DNA of 64,000 nt from Sipunculus nudus (taxonomy: Eukaryota > Annelida > Sipuncula > Golfingiida > Sipunculidae), in assembly GCA_026874595.1 (NCBI GenBank), contig CM049316.1, forward strand, positions 15,441,839-15,505,838, given 5' to 3'. How positions within the stretch are numbered: the first letter of the stretch is position 1; every line of letters starts with the position of its first letter. Of the stretch, positions 22,769 through 34,793 are shown piece by piece. The notes under the pieces were generated by a model, which did no database searches, was not told where the DNA came from, and saw only the letters and a program-made list of their open reading frames with translations. A program made the position numbers and the translations under genes.

Positions 22769-24156
22769 ACTAGATGTGTCGGAACGACACAAATGCCCCC
22801 GCCTGGGGCAAATTAGAAACATTTGTTAAATTTTGTAAATTTTTTTAAGTTCAGGAGATGTCGTATGGTCAAAAGTAGGTCAACAAGGGCAAAATGCAAA
22901 CTCGATTTGTAAAGGGTCATTATCAAGCAACACACCAAAATCAGGCCATTATCTGCAGGCATTGTGAAAAAAGTCCATACATGTGCATTTTACATAAAAA
23001 TTTCTGTCTTTCATGAAATTTTCTATGTTCAGGATCTGTCATATGGTCAAAAATAGGAGCCGTAAAATGGTCAAAAGTAGGTCAACTGGGAAGAAACGCC
23101 AACTCGATCTGTAACTGGTCATTATCTGCCCACACACCAAAAATCAGGCCAATATCTGCAGGCATTGCGAAAAAAAATCCGTACATGTGTATTTGTCATG
23201 AAAATTTCTATTTTTTCATGAAATTTTCTAAGTTTAGGAGCCGTAAAACAGTCAAAAGTAGATCAACTGGGACAAAACGCAAACTTGATCTGTAACTGGT
23301 CATTATCTGTCAACACACCAAAAATCAGGCCAATATCTGCAGGCATTGCGAAAAAAAGACTGTACATGTGTATTTGTAATGAAAATTTCTATTTTTCATG
23401 AAATTTTCTAAGTTTAGGAGCTGTAAAACAGTTAAAAGTAGGTCAACTGCCACGAAACGCTAACTCAATCTGTAACTGGTCATTATCTGCCCACACACCA
23501 AAAATCAGGCCAATATCTGCAGGCATTGCGAAAAAAAAGTCCTTACATGTGTATTTGTCATGAAAATTTCTGTTTTTCATGAAATTTTCTAAGTTAAGGA
23601 GCCGTAAAACGGTCAAAAGTAGGTCAACTGCCACGAAACGCGAACTCGATCTGTATCTGGTCTTTATCTGCCCACACACCAAAAATCAGGCCAATATCTG
23701 CAGGCATTGCGAAAAAAAAGTCCTTACATGTGTATTTGTCATGAAAATTTCTGTTTTTCATGAAATTTTCTAAGTTAAGGAGCTGTAAAACGGTCAAAAG
23801 TAGGTCAACTGCCACGAAACGCAAACTTGATCTGTAACTAGTCATTATCTGCCATCACACCAAAAATCAGGCCAATATCTGCAGGCATTGCGATAAAAAG
23901 TCCGTACATGTGTATTTGTCATGAAAATTTCTATTTTTCATAAAATTTTCTAAGTTTAGGAGCCGTAAAACGGTCAAAAGTAGGTCAACTGCAACGAAAC
24001 GCGAACTCAATCTGTAACTGGTCATTATCTGTCCACACACCAAATATCTGCAGGCATTGCGAAGAAAAGTCCGTACAACTGTTTGATTTCGGAATGACGG
24101 AAGGACGGACATGGGTAAAACTATATGCCCCGGCCACTTTGTGGCGGGGGCATAAA
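22769..24156 (+). mobile_element. pearl/Helentron-like element, family 3
   Basis: The 5' end is ACTAGATGTGTCGGAACGAC and holds a perfect 7-bp stem (TGTGTCG, loop GAA, CGACACA; 22,775-22,791). Then ATGCCCCCGCC follows, the inverse of GGCGGGGGCAT at the 3' end. Six to seven core repeats of about 181 bp follow, marked by AGGAGCCGTAAAA at 23,056, 23,237, 23,417, 23,598, 23,779 and 23,959. Near 24,090 there is a GACGGAAGGACGGACA stretch, then a 14-bp hairpin with one mismatch (24,124-24,154) and an A-rich end. Frames of 65-136 codons on the minus strand are products of the core repeats. Confidence 0.8.
22860..24075 (+). repeat. ~181-bp core tandem repeats
   Basis: Units contain GGTCAACTG, ACTCGATCTGTAACTGGTCA, a CACACCAAAAATCAGGCC stretch, and GCAGGCATTGCGAAAAAA. 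The period is constant (180-181 bp), near one nucleosome repeat. The units at 23,420-23,860 are the most alike. Confidence 0.85.
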
Positions 24157-24790
24157 AATGCCCAAAGACACAGGAGATAAATTCCACAGTCAAATTAAGT
24201 GTAATAACTGGGATATAATGTCCACAAGAAAAATGTAAAATTTCATGTAATAAAATATGCCTTTCCAGAGTGAACATGGTCCTTTGACATTAAGTCCATG
24301 AACATTGTCCTGTGGCATTTTGTTCATTATAATTGACCTGTGGCAATGTGTCCATGATCATCCTGTGGCAATGTGTCCATATGTGAACATTGTCAAGTGG
24401 TACTTTGTCCATGAACATTGTCCTGTGACACTGTTCATAAACATTGTCCTGTGGCATTATGTCTATAAATTGACAAGTGGCATTGTGTTCATGAAAACTG
24501 TCCCTTTCTCTCAATGAATACAGTCCTGTGGCACAGTGCCCAAGAAACTTTGTCCTGTTGCATTTTGTCCATGATTATTGTCCTGTGTCAATGTGTCCAT
24601 GAACATTGTCCTGTACCAATGTGTCCATGATCATTATCCTGTGGCAATGTGTCCATGACCATCCTGTGGAAATGTGTCCATATGTGAACACTGTCATGTG
24701 CATGGCATTCTGCCCATGAACATTGTCCTGTACTGGCACTCTTTTCATGATGAGGTTCTTGCAGCATTGTGAATACCAGAATGTGAGCTT
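24157..24790. repeat. ATGCC minisatellite, right part and inverted block
   Basis: 24,157-24,245 continues the plus-orientation units (AATGCCCAAAGACACAGG). From about 24,260 the orientation flips: units read CATTGTCCTGTGGCA then TGTCCATGAA. A larger repeat of about 300 bp can be seen because GGCAATGTGTCCATATGTGA-like blocks occur near 24,360 and 24,668. Confidence 0.75.
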
Positions 24791-25576
24791 GGAAGGCAAT
24801 TTTGTTTTAAGAAAGCTGTACCAAAGCTAGAGCAAAATAACAGTGTGGGGTCAGTCATTACAGAAAGGCAGAACCTTGGCTAATCAGTATTTAGTACTAG
24901 TTTCATCAGGACAGGTGTTCACCAAGTGATGAAATGGCAAGGGTCAGCACAGACTGGCCTCCCCCGTGGGCATCTTTATTATAAGAGCTGTATCAACGCC
25001 AATTGGCAGGTTGCTAGGGTTGGGGCTGAGGGCAGTTCACTGGAGTACATCAGGATGATACCTTGGGCTTAATTAAACCTGGACAGGTGGTCATTTTATG
25101 GGTCTGATGATACAAGAACTTTCACAGCTTCATCCAAAGATTAATCTTAAATTGGTAATTAAGCCTTAATGACGCAAGACTGCACTGATGCCTTACAGCC
25201 TACTATACCAATATCAGTCATTCAGAACTAAAAGTGAAAATATAGCTTCATCTAATAAAAGTTTATAATAATTTTACTGAGATAATTTGAAATAAATTCC
25301 CAGCATAGTACCTGGTGGTTAGATACTTAGACACATTTTGTTTAAGAGTTTGTGTGCCTACTGCTGGTATGGCAGAACTCAAGTATTAAATTGTGTATAA
25401 GTGACAATGCAATGTTTTACGAAACTGAGGCTTCTCTCTGTGATTTGTTGAAAACAGGAAAATTGAGATGTGATAAAGAAAACTGTCTGATACTAAGAAT
25501 GGGCAAGATAGGGATAACAGAACCAAGGGTATTTTACTTTTGTTTCTGTCACCTTTGATTTAAAATGACTGTTAAA
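24791..25576. other. unique stretch with candidate regulatory island
   Basis: The part 24,940-25,190 is GC-richer, unique and dense in homeodomain-type cores: GGCTTAATTAAACC, AAGATTAATCTT (palindromic) and GGTAATTAAGCC within about 110 bp. This would suit a conserved enhancer. No gene was recognised. Confidence 0.35.
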
Positions 25577-28192
25577 ACAAGGGACCCATGGGTCACGGTG
25601 CTCAGCTGTTAAATATGATAAAAAATATGATTTGGAAATGAGGCACATGCTGGTTTTGTGTGGTAATAAATAAAAGCTTTATAATGAGTTGTTGGTGTTT
25701 AGCTTATGTATGATTTTGATAGTATCTTTAGAGACAGGGAAGAGGATTGATTTCATTTATTTTATTGACAAATGGAGTGCTATTGTCACACAGATTTTGA
25801 CTTGGCCATATAACTTATAAGCAGCACATATAATATAAGAGCTTAACTATTTATTAAAATTTAATAACAAATATTGTGCCAAATATAATTTTTATCAATA
25901 ATCATAAGAAAATCATGATTTTTTAAAATAAAATATAACTGAAATGATTATTAAAATGATATAATAGAATATATTCATGAATGCATTCATGAATACATTT
26001 TGAAAGTATTTGCACTGGTATTCAAATACTTTCATTTTTACCTGAATTCCCATTCTTATGCAAGAAATTTTATAATGATTCATATTCGTATTCAAATACA
26101 TTTGCAAAGTATTTGCACCATGTCTGGTATTTAATCAGTTTTAGCCAAACAATGATGTTGAGAATCCAGAATATACAAATTTCACAAATTTAAATGATGA
26201 TCATAAGTATCTGGTTTTATGGCTTTTATTTATATATAAAAAAAAAATAAATGTAATATATTCACTTTGGACAACTTTCACATCAATCTACACACTAGAC
26301 ACAGCAGGAATCTAGATTAATATTATCAACTGCATCTTTGTCTGTCATTAATTTCCTTCATATGATCCCTAATGATTGGTAATGAATAATATGATTTATT
26401 TTTGTTATCATTAAAAAAACTGAACTGAAAAATACCATAGGTGACTGCATGGTGTTATTTGGAATACTTTACATTCTATCCATCCATACAAGATTCTTAC
26501 ATCATCAGTAACTGCAAGTTAATTTCCTGTTACTCATCAACTAACATATTCCTTTTCTATTAATTTTTCTTAAATTTGTTATTAAAAACCAATAAAAATT
26601 TATTAATTTATAGTTTCTTGTTATGTTGTTGGTCAAAACAACTACTAGATAAGTTGGGTGGACACCTGGATTCAACTGTGGCTGGCCATAAGCTGCCTGG
26701 CTGCCCCAGTGTATGCCTCCCTCAAGCGTGCATAATTTGTTGAAAGGTTAATAAGGTCAATATACAGGTGACTGAAGAGTGGCTTGGGAGAGCCTGGTTC
26801 TGACATGGTCTCATAAAAACATTAATAAACGCTACAATTTTTGGCCATTTTCTTTCAGCTTTCTAAACTAAAAAGCTGAAATCCTTATGTATGCATGATA
26901 TGAAAATTATATCAACAGTGCGCACAGGAAACAAACGTGCATTGCATGGTCAAATTTGGGAAAAAATTTAAGGTACTAATTTTATATTTATACTAATAAC
27001 TTATAAAATTCAGAACTATTTTTGGGTATTCAATTGAATCTTGATTAAATAATGTTACATCCCTGACAAAAAGTCTCCAGCTTCAGCAATCCTCTTGTAA
27101 AGGGAGTAAATATATTTCTTGATTTTTTACAAAGTGCATTATGTTTGGGCCCATAACTTAAAACAATTACGCAATACTGACAACATTTCTGGCATGTGCA
27201 TAGCGAATGTATAGGAAAATATGTATATTATATATGATCAAAGTTAGATCAGCGGTTTTGATATTAGGCAGTCTTAAAGTGTAATAATGGGTTTTTAATA
27301 GAAAAATGAAGTTAATATCTAAAAGGAATTAAGTTCCAGTGACCAAAATCTTGGCATGGTGGGGGATTATGGAGAAATCTAACTGTATCTAAATTTTAGG
27401 AAGTGAGAGCTGAAGCTGGGGAGCTGAGCTCTAGCAAACTGCATAACACTAGCTTGATGTAAATAATATGTGACATGGTGCTTGAAAACTTGAATAAAAT
27501 CTACAGTTTTTGATCAACTGGTTTCAAATTTTTGGTGTTAACTGATGAAATACTAACAAAAACATGCTGTGAAAATTAAATCTACAGCAGTTATAGGAAA
27601 AAAATGTGCCATGGTCAAAGTTGGGCAAAATTTAAGGTACCAATTTTTTATTTTTGCTAATATTTTAAAAAATTTAAAAGATTTTGATCTAATTTTGGGT
27701 ATACAATTTAATTCTTATTAATTAAAGTTATATTACTGGAAAAAAAGTCCTTAGCCTTAACATGTTTTGTGTAAAGTGATCAAATATCTTTCCTGATTTT
27801 TTTTACAAAATGCATTATGTTTGGGCACATAACTTTTTCAAATTATATAATACAGACCTAATGTCTGGCATGTACATAGGAACTATATTGAGGAATATTT
27901 ATGGTAAATATGAGGAAAAACAGATTAGTGGTTTTGATATTAGGCGTGTAGTGTGAAAATAGGTTTTTAATACAAAATTGAGGTTTTTCCTAAATTTCTC
28001 AAAGGATCTAAGTCGCAAAGACCCAGTTTTCAGCTTGGTAGGAGATCTTGGGGACATCTAACATTACGCCGAATTTTGGATTCCTAGGTCTTACGGTTTC
28101 AAAACGTTCCAGTTTAACGGACGGACGGACAGCTGACGGACAAAGGACCACGACTATAGCTCAGATGACTTATAGTCAGCTGAGCTAAAAAA
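25577..28192 (+). mobile_element. pearl/Helentron-like element, family 1, copy A
   Basis: The 5' end ACAAGGGACCCATGGGTCAC holds the perfect 12-bp palindrome GACCCATGGGTC, followed by GCTCAGCTG. The 3' end holds a GGACGGACGGACAG run and a hairpin with a 13-14-bp stem and one mismatch (28,157-28,187), then AAAAAA. Two core copies of about 662 bp lie at about 26,820-28,140, each with a GGTCAAAnTTnGG stretch and an AAGGTACnAATTTTnTATTT block (26,970 and 27,632). The segment 25,620-26,800 differs from the other copies, so the left end could belong to a separate insertion. Confidence 0.65.
25972..26033. repeat. 24-bp perfect palindrome plus adjacent 11-bp hairpin
   Basis: The bases 25,972-25,995 form a perfect palindrome (TATTCATGAATG and its inverse). 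Six bases on, GAAAGTATTTG (26,002-26,012) pairs perfectly with CAAATACTTTC (26,023-26,033) around a 10-base loop. The surrounding ATTCAAATAC-rich sequence looks like an older MITE relic. Confidence 0.85.
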
Positions 28193-28992
28193 CAGGAATG
28201 CTGCTAGCTTTTATTTTTATTTAACTGTAGATGATTGCATAAATGTAAGGTAAAATCGAAGCAAGACCATTTTTGGATCACTCAAAGTGTCACATGAGTA
28301 TGTGTAACCTCTTCAGTTTGTTCATAACTGCTGATAAAGAAAACTGTAGTCATGTGACCGGAAAATTTTTGAGGTCAGAGGCCACACTCGCAAAGTTTTC
28401 AGCGAGCATGGTATCTTAGTTACGTGCAAGGTTTTTATTTGAAACTGTAATTTGTAATTTCATAGGTATATATGTTGGTTCAGACTAGGTAAATGATAAG
28501 CTTTGTGGATTGTGTGTATCTAAGAGGCTAAGGCCTGACAATAAAAATTTCAAAAGTCAATGTGACATAAGTTTGTTAAAACTTTTTTTATAATGTTTTA
28601 GCTTGTTAGTGTTCCATGATTTCTTAGCGGCCATTATAAATATTAAAGGTCATGTTACTGTGAATCATGTGACTAGTCTTGTGACAATATAAACCGAACT
28701 AAGCCTGCCTTGAAGGTATGAAACATGACTGATCATCTAAGTATTGCTCATCAACTAAGTATTGAGCAAATAACTAAATATTGACCAATTCACCTAAATA
28801 CTGCCTGAGTCTGCCAATGCATAAATCTGTAGTGTTTATTTGACACAAAGATGTGGTTTTTTTTTACCTGGACTGAAACCAATTTCACTTTTATGATTTT
28901 ATCTATTATATTAATCATTATTTTTATATTATCATTATCATATTAGATAAAATTTTTGTTTCAAAAATAAAAATTAATGCAGTTAAAAATGA
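28193..28992. other. unique AT-rich sequence between two elements
   Basis: No gene and no repeat recognised, apart from short AT-rich runs and a loose AACTAAGTATTGA repeat near 28,735-28,800. Confidence 0.5.
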
Positions 28993-29929
28993 ACAAGGCC
29001 TTCAGGCTTAATGCAAAAGTGTGCAATGGGATATAAATCAAGCATAATGCTTCCATGGTAACATGCTTGACCATTATTGGAAAAGTACTTGACTACTTTT
29101 CAAGTACATGTGTGACATGTACATGTACAAAACAAGTACTAAACATTTTGAATCCACAATTTCAGGCTGATAAATCAAATCCCTCATGATATAAGCAGGG
29201 ACATACACTGTGCAACAATCACTGTAGGAAGTGACACCAGTCTTGTGTACAAGAAAGCCATCAAATATGCATGGACATGCTAAAATTTCAGGCCAATACA
29301 TCAAACTTGTCTTGAGTTGGGTCCACTCAGTTGACCAAGCTCAGCTGATGAAGGCAGTTGACCCCTAAGCCAACTATGGTTTAGTGCTAGGTGTAGCTCT
29401 ATACGGAGTGAACTCTTGACCTGTACCTGGGTGGGCTGACTGAACTCTTTACCTGTTGCCTTATCTGATACAGTTGGCAGTCTGACAAAGCTATAAATAA
29501 ATATGGACTGAAACTTGGCCTGTTGCCAAATCTGAAATAGCTGGCTGTCTGCCAAGCTATTTATAAATACAGAAAAGGAACAAAAGACTAAGTTCAGCTT
29601 CCTGTTACTCAGCCAAAAATCACCAGACTGGGACAATTCGAACAAACTTGAGAGATTGTTTCTGGGATTATTTCTGTAAATATACTGAACAATTTGGCTG
29701 GACATTTTAGAAGAAGAAGATTAAATTTTTTTTTAGCTTTTTCCATATTAAATCTACGCCAATGAAGATAGCAAAACAATGAGCTCAATCTGATAAATTT
29801 TGACATGTGACTGACTCTTCCATAATATTTGGAGCTGCTAGCTCTAACTCTGGTGGTTATTGAGATAGCATGGTTTAACGTAGAGTGGACGGACGACATG
29901 CCATCACATAAGCTCACAGCTTCACTAAA
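28993..29929 (+). mobile_element. pearl/Helentron-like element, family 2 (short copy)
   Basis: It begins ACAAGGCCTTCAGGCTTAAT, like the start at 13,959, and ends CATAAGCTCACAGCTTCACT after GGACGGACGAC. The interior matches parts of the long copy: GGCTGATAAATCAAATCC near 29,165 and GAACAAACTTGAGAGATTG near 29,640. It is about a third of the long copy, with only one to two degraded core units. The minus-strand frames of 134 and 102 codons lie fully in the repeat. Confidence 0.7.
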
Positions 29930-30597
29930 AAAATTTGAAATTATTAGGAAAATTCTGGTAGTCAGTTACTTTATTAGGAGGTTCAATGTTTAGAATATAT
30001 AAAGCAATGCTTTATTTGGTTAACTGAAATCAACCCTTTTGTCATTAAAACCCCCCTGAATGTGATTGAAATTAAAACATTCATTTTTCTCTTTTAAAAA
30101 AATGAAATTAAAAAAGAAAACAATATAGATCTGTTGAAAAGTTCAATACGGGCTTAATGGTACCCTATACGGAATGACAGCTAAATGGAGTATTTTCAAC
30201 CAACATGTACCAAGTTACCCAGGTAAATCACTTCATAGGGACCCTAATTCCTTCATGACAGTGCCTCATTACCAACAGAGATCAAATGCATTTCTACATA
30301 TTCCAGCTATAATGGCCAGTCAGTAGGTATGAATGATTACACATGCTGACTATAATGTACAGAAACGTCTGCTCTCTCTGAATTTGGTAATTACTGATTT
30401 CAGTGGTCTTATGTGAATCAAGGTATGTTACTCAGCCTGAATCCCAGCAAATAAGACCACTGCATGCAGACCTGAATTCTGCATGTTTAAACTTGTATCA
30501 TACATGATATTTATTAAATGGAACGAGAGAGTTTAAAATATTTAATAATTTTTAACTTAAGGTCCAAAATCTGTCTGTGACAATGTTAAAAAAATTA
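29930..30597. other. unique AT-rich sequence
   Basis: No gene, repeat or island recognised. Confidence 0.5.
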
Positions 30598-30851
30598 AGA
30601 GGAGGTGGCATAATGGTTAAGGTGCTAGACTTGGGGGACCCCAAGGTTGTGTGTTCGAGTCAGGACTGTTCTGTCTACCTTCTGTGCTAAGACCCCTGGC
30701 CAAAGTCTTTACCACAAGGGTGCATCCTTTCCACCCAGGAGTGAAAGGGTACTTGCAATGCAGACAAGGTACAGAATGAAGAACCCTGTGGCACCTTTTT
30801 TTTGTGGAAAAGCTTCAAGATTTGACAGGCCCTAAGACCGGGAAGAAGAAG
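30598..30851 (+). mobile_element. tRNA-derived SINE
   Basis: The head has a perfect RNA polymerase III A box, TGGCATAATGG (30,606-30,616), and a B-box-like TGTTCGAGTC (30,652-30,661) at tRNA spacing. A body of about 180 bp follows, ending with a short GAAGAAGAAG tail. Body blocks such as CCAGGAGTGAAAGGGTAC resemble those of animal core SINEs, but I cannot name the family. Clear target duplications were not found. Short frames on both strands are incidental. Confidence 0.75.
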
Positions 30852-32750
30852 GTAAATGAGACATTGTGGAGATATCAACGATTATACACTGTACACCCAA
30901 CCTTTATTTATTTTTTAGATTTTCTTCTAATATATAATGACAGATAGATACTGCATTGGTAACATTACTTTAAGATTTCATAAAGGTATATCAGGCAAAA
31001 TTAATGCAACTGAAATATGTAGCTGTTAAGTCTAATAATTTAGTTCTCTGCAGACTTGAAGTCCATATATATGTTGTATAATTATAAAAAGAAAAGAACA
31101 TGGAAAAAAATATTACAAATGCTGTAAATTTTTCATATGAATACACATGTAAAATCATTTGTAATAGAATAAGTTATTATATGGAGCAGAGATTTATATT
31201 TGTGGGGGTCTGTGTGTTTAACATGTTGTGTTTTTAGACAGGTGAACATGTGAAAAGGAACTCCACATCAAATGAAAGGGTCGTCATGCACCAATGTATG
31301 CCCCTGAATGATACTGCCAAGGAACCCTGAGGGACAAGTCAGGGTGGCTAAGGAGAAGTAGTCAACAAAAGATATGTATAATGGGAGAAAAAAAAGTGAC
31401 AGGTCTGCTAAAAGAGTATGAGTCACGTGAAGCCTCAAATAAGATTTAAAGACCACATAAATACACTGCCATAGAATTGCCAAGTGGGGCTATAATAATA
31501 TTTGTCGTAACAATAAAGTAGGGAAGACATGGTATCTCTGTATCACCGGTGGATATGTTTTTTTCCCAGGACATGGGTCTCCTTGGGGAAGTCTCTGTAC
31601 TTCAATTTACTTTAAGATGTTAAAAAATTATTGTTATTGTGTCCTGCTTGACTTTACAATTGGAGCTTCAATTTGACAAAATTATGGGAAAATTTCTATT
31701 GAATGAACTTGGAATCAAGATACTAATATCTCATAAGATTATTTAAACTCTTTTTATTATTTATACCAAGATAAAATATGTTTATAAGTTCAGGCATATC
31801 CATTTCATCATGGAGCCAGTAATGTTATCTTCCAATGGAAATTGTATGCAAATGGTGTGAGTAATGCTCTTTGGATCTGGTGGATTGACTTAAAGGTCAA
31901 TATGTTACTCAATAAAAATCTGTTGGTTCAATTTAAAAGACAGAGTCTAAGGGTATGTTTGTATGTATATTTGTATCCCCTCAAAAGACCACCTCAGGTT
32001 TTCAACCACCTCATAATAAGATCCACTTTTTCATGATCCCAATTATCAACATGATGTCATAACAGTGAATACAGGGCACCTGTATTTTCCTATTTTATGG
32101 GGCACTGTTTTGGTCAAAACAGTCGACGTGAACATTCATCATGTGCCTGCCAAGTACTCATTTTACACTTACTTTCAATGATGGGTGCAAACCAATATAT
32201 TAATTGTAACACCAATAAGGGCACCATATCAAACACTTATGAGGATTGCCATTAATTATAAACATGGCAACATAAATCCCTAGATTTTTTTAACTTACAT
32301 TTATTGATTATTTTTCAATATTGCTATTTATTCCTTGATATTTAATAAATCCTTGCCAGTCAGTCAAACTGCTCATAGCCACTGTTTTACTGTATATACA
32401 AGTAAAAGCTTCCTTTCCACTTTGATGTAGGTAAAAACCATTCTATACTGAAAAAAAAAACCATAAAAATTTTTACATAGTATAAATCCTGCGTTTCTTT
32501 ATGAAAAGAAATAGAGAGATGATAAAACAGGAGTACTGATATAATACTGAATGACAGGTAGCACTAAAATCTACATCAGTAAAAACATACTTGGATGACA
32601 CAAACATCAGACACAAGTTATATGTAGCTAATGCTGTGTTTTTTCTGACACAGGCAGGCTATTTGCAGCCCTGTCATATGTCCTATGAATGTTTTCCCAT
32701 CACCCTTTTCCATTACTATCAGCCATGGCCTGAGCTAACCTGTCACTTAC
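30852..32750. other. unique non-coding stretch
   Basis: AT-rich with no repeat family recognised. A block at 31,255-31,450 is slightly GC-richer and holds a 71-codon minus-strand frame without known content. Confidence 0.45.
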
Positions 32751-32798
32751 CAGATCGATCTGACATCTTTCAGTGTATGTGTGCCCTCTTGTTGCTTG
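32751..32798 (-). other. candidate 48-bp internal exon
   Basis: On the minus strand the segment is preceded by CCTAATTTTGATTTCAG and followed by a perfect donor, CTG then GTAAGTG. Its length is 16 codons exactly. Two of the three frames are open; frame 0 reads QATRGHTYTERCQIDL. The surrounding 32,620-32,800 block is unique and richer in GC. A phase-neutral mini-exon of a minus-strand gene is plausible, but splice-site pairs this close do occur by chance in 64 kb. Confidence 0.3.
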
Positions 32799-33108
32799 CT
32801 GAAATCAAAATTAGGCAAGCATATTGATCAGTTCCATATGTCTGTTTGTTATTTTGTACTGAAAATTTTACTGAAAGTATATATAGTAAAAATTCAGTCT
32901 ATTTTATTCCCTGAAATTGTTAAAAGATCAAAGTCATAAAAAAATCTAATATTATTTTAACAGAGTGATTTTATCAAATGTTCATAAAGTTGGACAATGA
33001 CTTGGCTAAAGGTCAAGGTCAGCGAAATCCATAATGGCAAGTACTTGGCCTCTTGTCTTCTAGTATGGTCTTGTATTTTTGTTGGGGCAATCTTAGCTGC
33101 TTTAAAAA
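32799..33108. other. unique sequence with short GGTCA stretch
   Basis: No gene. A GGTCAAGGTCAGCG block near 33,012 resembles the GGTCA repeats but stands alone. Confidence 0.4.
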
Positions 33109-34740
33109 AACAAGAGCACCGCAATTGGTGCATAATATGCCCGTTGCATTAATATGTGTGAATCTGCGGAGAAAGTAATTCAGATGAGAAACTGTATTGA
33201 TTATTAATCATCATGATACATAAGTAACATTATATTAACATCCATAAGATTTTTGGTAAGTCAGGGTGGTAAGTATGGTGATCCCTGACCTCATTTGATA
33301 TGCATAGATTATTTGAAGGAAATAAAACCTAGGTGTATGAGATATTATATTGAATAATATTTCTATTGAGTTTTTTAACAAGTGACCCATGGGTCATGAA
33401 GCTCAGCTGACAGGGAAGAGATTCGCAAAAGGAAATTTTATCATCCGAATGGTAGTATATACCCATTCAACTGAAGCATCAAACAGATTAACCAACAGGC
33501 CAAGATTGTGTCTGTATTAATATATCTCAAAAATAGAGAAAAAATGTGTAAACTTAAAAAAATACAGATAGCTCCATAAGTCTGCAGAAACTAATAAAAA
33601 CACTTAATGGTCAATGTCCATGCAAAGAATCATGGTGATCTCTGCATTAGTTGTTCAGATACTTCAGCTTTTGCATCAAATTTTCCATTATTCTAAGGTA
33701 TACTTGGGAGTCCTATAGCTTAGAGGATATGGGTAACAGGGACCTAATTTCAGGTTTCCACAGACACTTTTCATGGGCCTCCTTGCATGACAAGAATGAA
33801 GATTCTGGGTCCAGTTGTTACAATTTGTGCCATGTTAACAGATGACAGCATCCTTACAGGTCTCAAAAATAGAGAAAAAAATTTGAAAAACTGAATAAAA
33901 TAAAGGTGGCACCACCAGTCTGCAGAAACTGATGAAACACTCCATAATCAATATCCATGCAAAGAATTATGGTGATCTCTGCATTGGTTGATCAGATACT
34001 TCAGCTTTTGTATCAAATTGTCCATTATTCTGAGAGATACTTCGGAGTCCTATAGCTTGAAGGATATGGTAAACAGAGACCTAATTTCAGGTTTCCACAG
34101 ACACTTTTCATGGGCCTCCTTGCATGACAAGAATGAAAATTCTATGTACAGATGTTACAATTTATATCCTGTTGACAGATAACCACATTTTAAAAGGTTT
34201 AAAAATAGAGAAAAAAATTCGTAAAAAATCTAAAAATACAGATGGTGCCACCAGTCTGCAGGGACTGATGGTACATCTCATGATCATTTTGTATGCCAAA
34301 AATCATGACCATCAGTGATGTAGTTAATAAGATATTGAAGTTTTTGTATGAAATTTTTTACTATTCTTGGGGGTATTTTGGGGCCCCATAGCTCAAAGGA
34401 TATGGGTAACAGAGACCTAATTTCTGGTTTCCAAGGAGATATTTCATGGACCTCTCAGAATGTCAATTTACAAGTTTCTAGGTCCAAGGGTTACGACTTG
34501 TGCCAGGTTAACAGACGGATGGACAGACAGACAGACGACAGACAAAGGGTGATCGCTATAGATCAGATGACTTACAGTCAGCTGAGCTAAAAATCCATTA
34601 TATTCCTTGTACATGCATTACCTGGGCACCACAAATTGGTCTCTACAAAACAGCCTGGTGACCTCTGACCTCATTAAATATGCATGAATTTTGCTGAATA
34701 TTTAATTGAGGAGTAAGTAATCAAGGCGACACTAAAAAAA
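33109..34740 (+). mobile_element. family 4 element, interrupted by family 1 copy B
   Basis: The left end ACAAGAGCACCGCAATTGGT carries a GCACC/GGTGC hairpin (33,116-33,131). Left of the insert, a CCCTGACCTCATTTGATATG block lies near 33,281. Right of it, CTCTGACCTCATTAAATATG lies near 34,663. The two blocks look like two core units of one outer element into which copy B jumped. The right end is uncertain (about 34,740). Confidence 0.45.
33378..34592 (+). mobile_element. pearl/Helentron-like element, family 1, copy B
   Basis: The 5' end is ACAAGTGACCCATGGGTCAT with GCTCAGCTGA. The 3' end has GGACAGACAGACAGACGAC and then GATGACTTACAGTCAGCTGA with the A-rich end, as in copies A and C. Its core is different: three units of about 336 bp (near 33,637, 33,973 and 34,308) holding CAGATACTTCAGCTTTTG, AGGATATGGGTAACAG and GGTTTCCACAGACAC. 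Confidence 0.75.
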
Positions 34741-34793
34741 TTAAGTTAAAAGATGGAAGACGGTGGGTATACCATAATGTGCTGTCATAAACG

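Noticed and set aside
23867-24277. 136-codon minus-strand frame, the longest in the window
   Set aside because: It lies in the 181-bp core repeats and the 3' end of a pearl-like element; similar frames recur with each core copy.
29301-29705. 134-codon minus-strand frame
   Set aside because: It lies wholly in the short family 2 element and is broken in the homologous long copy at 14-16.8 kb.
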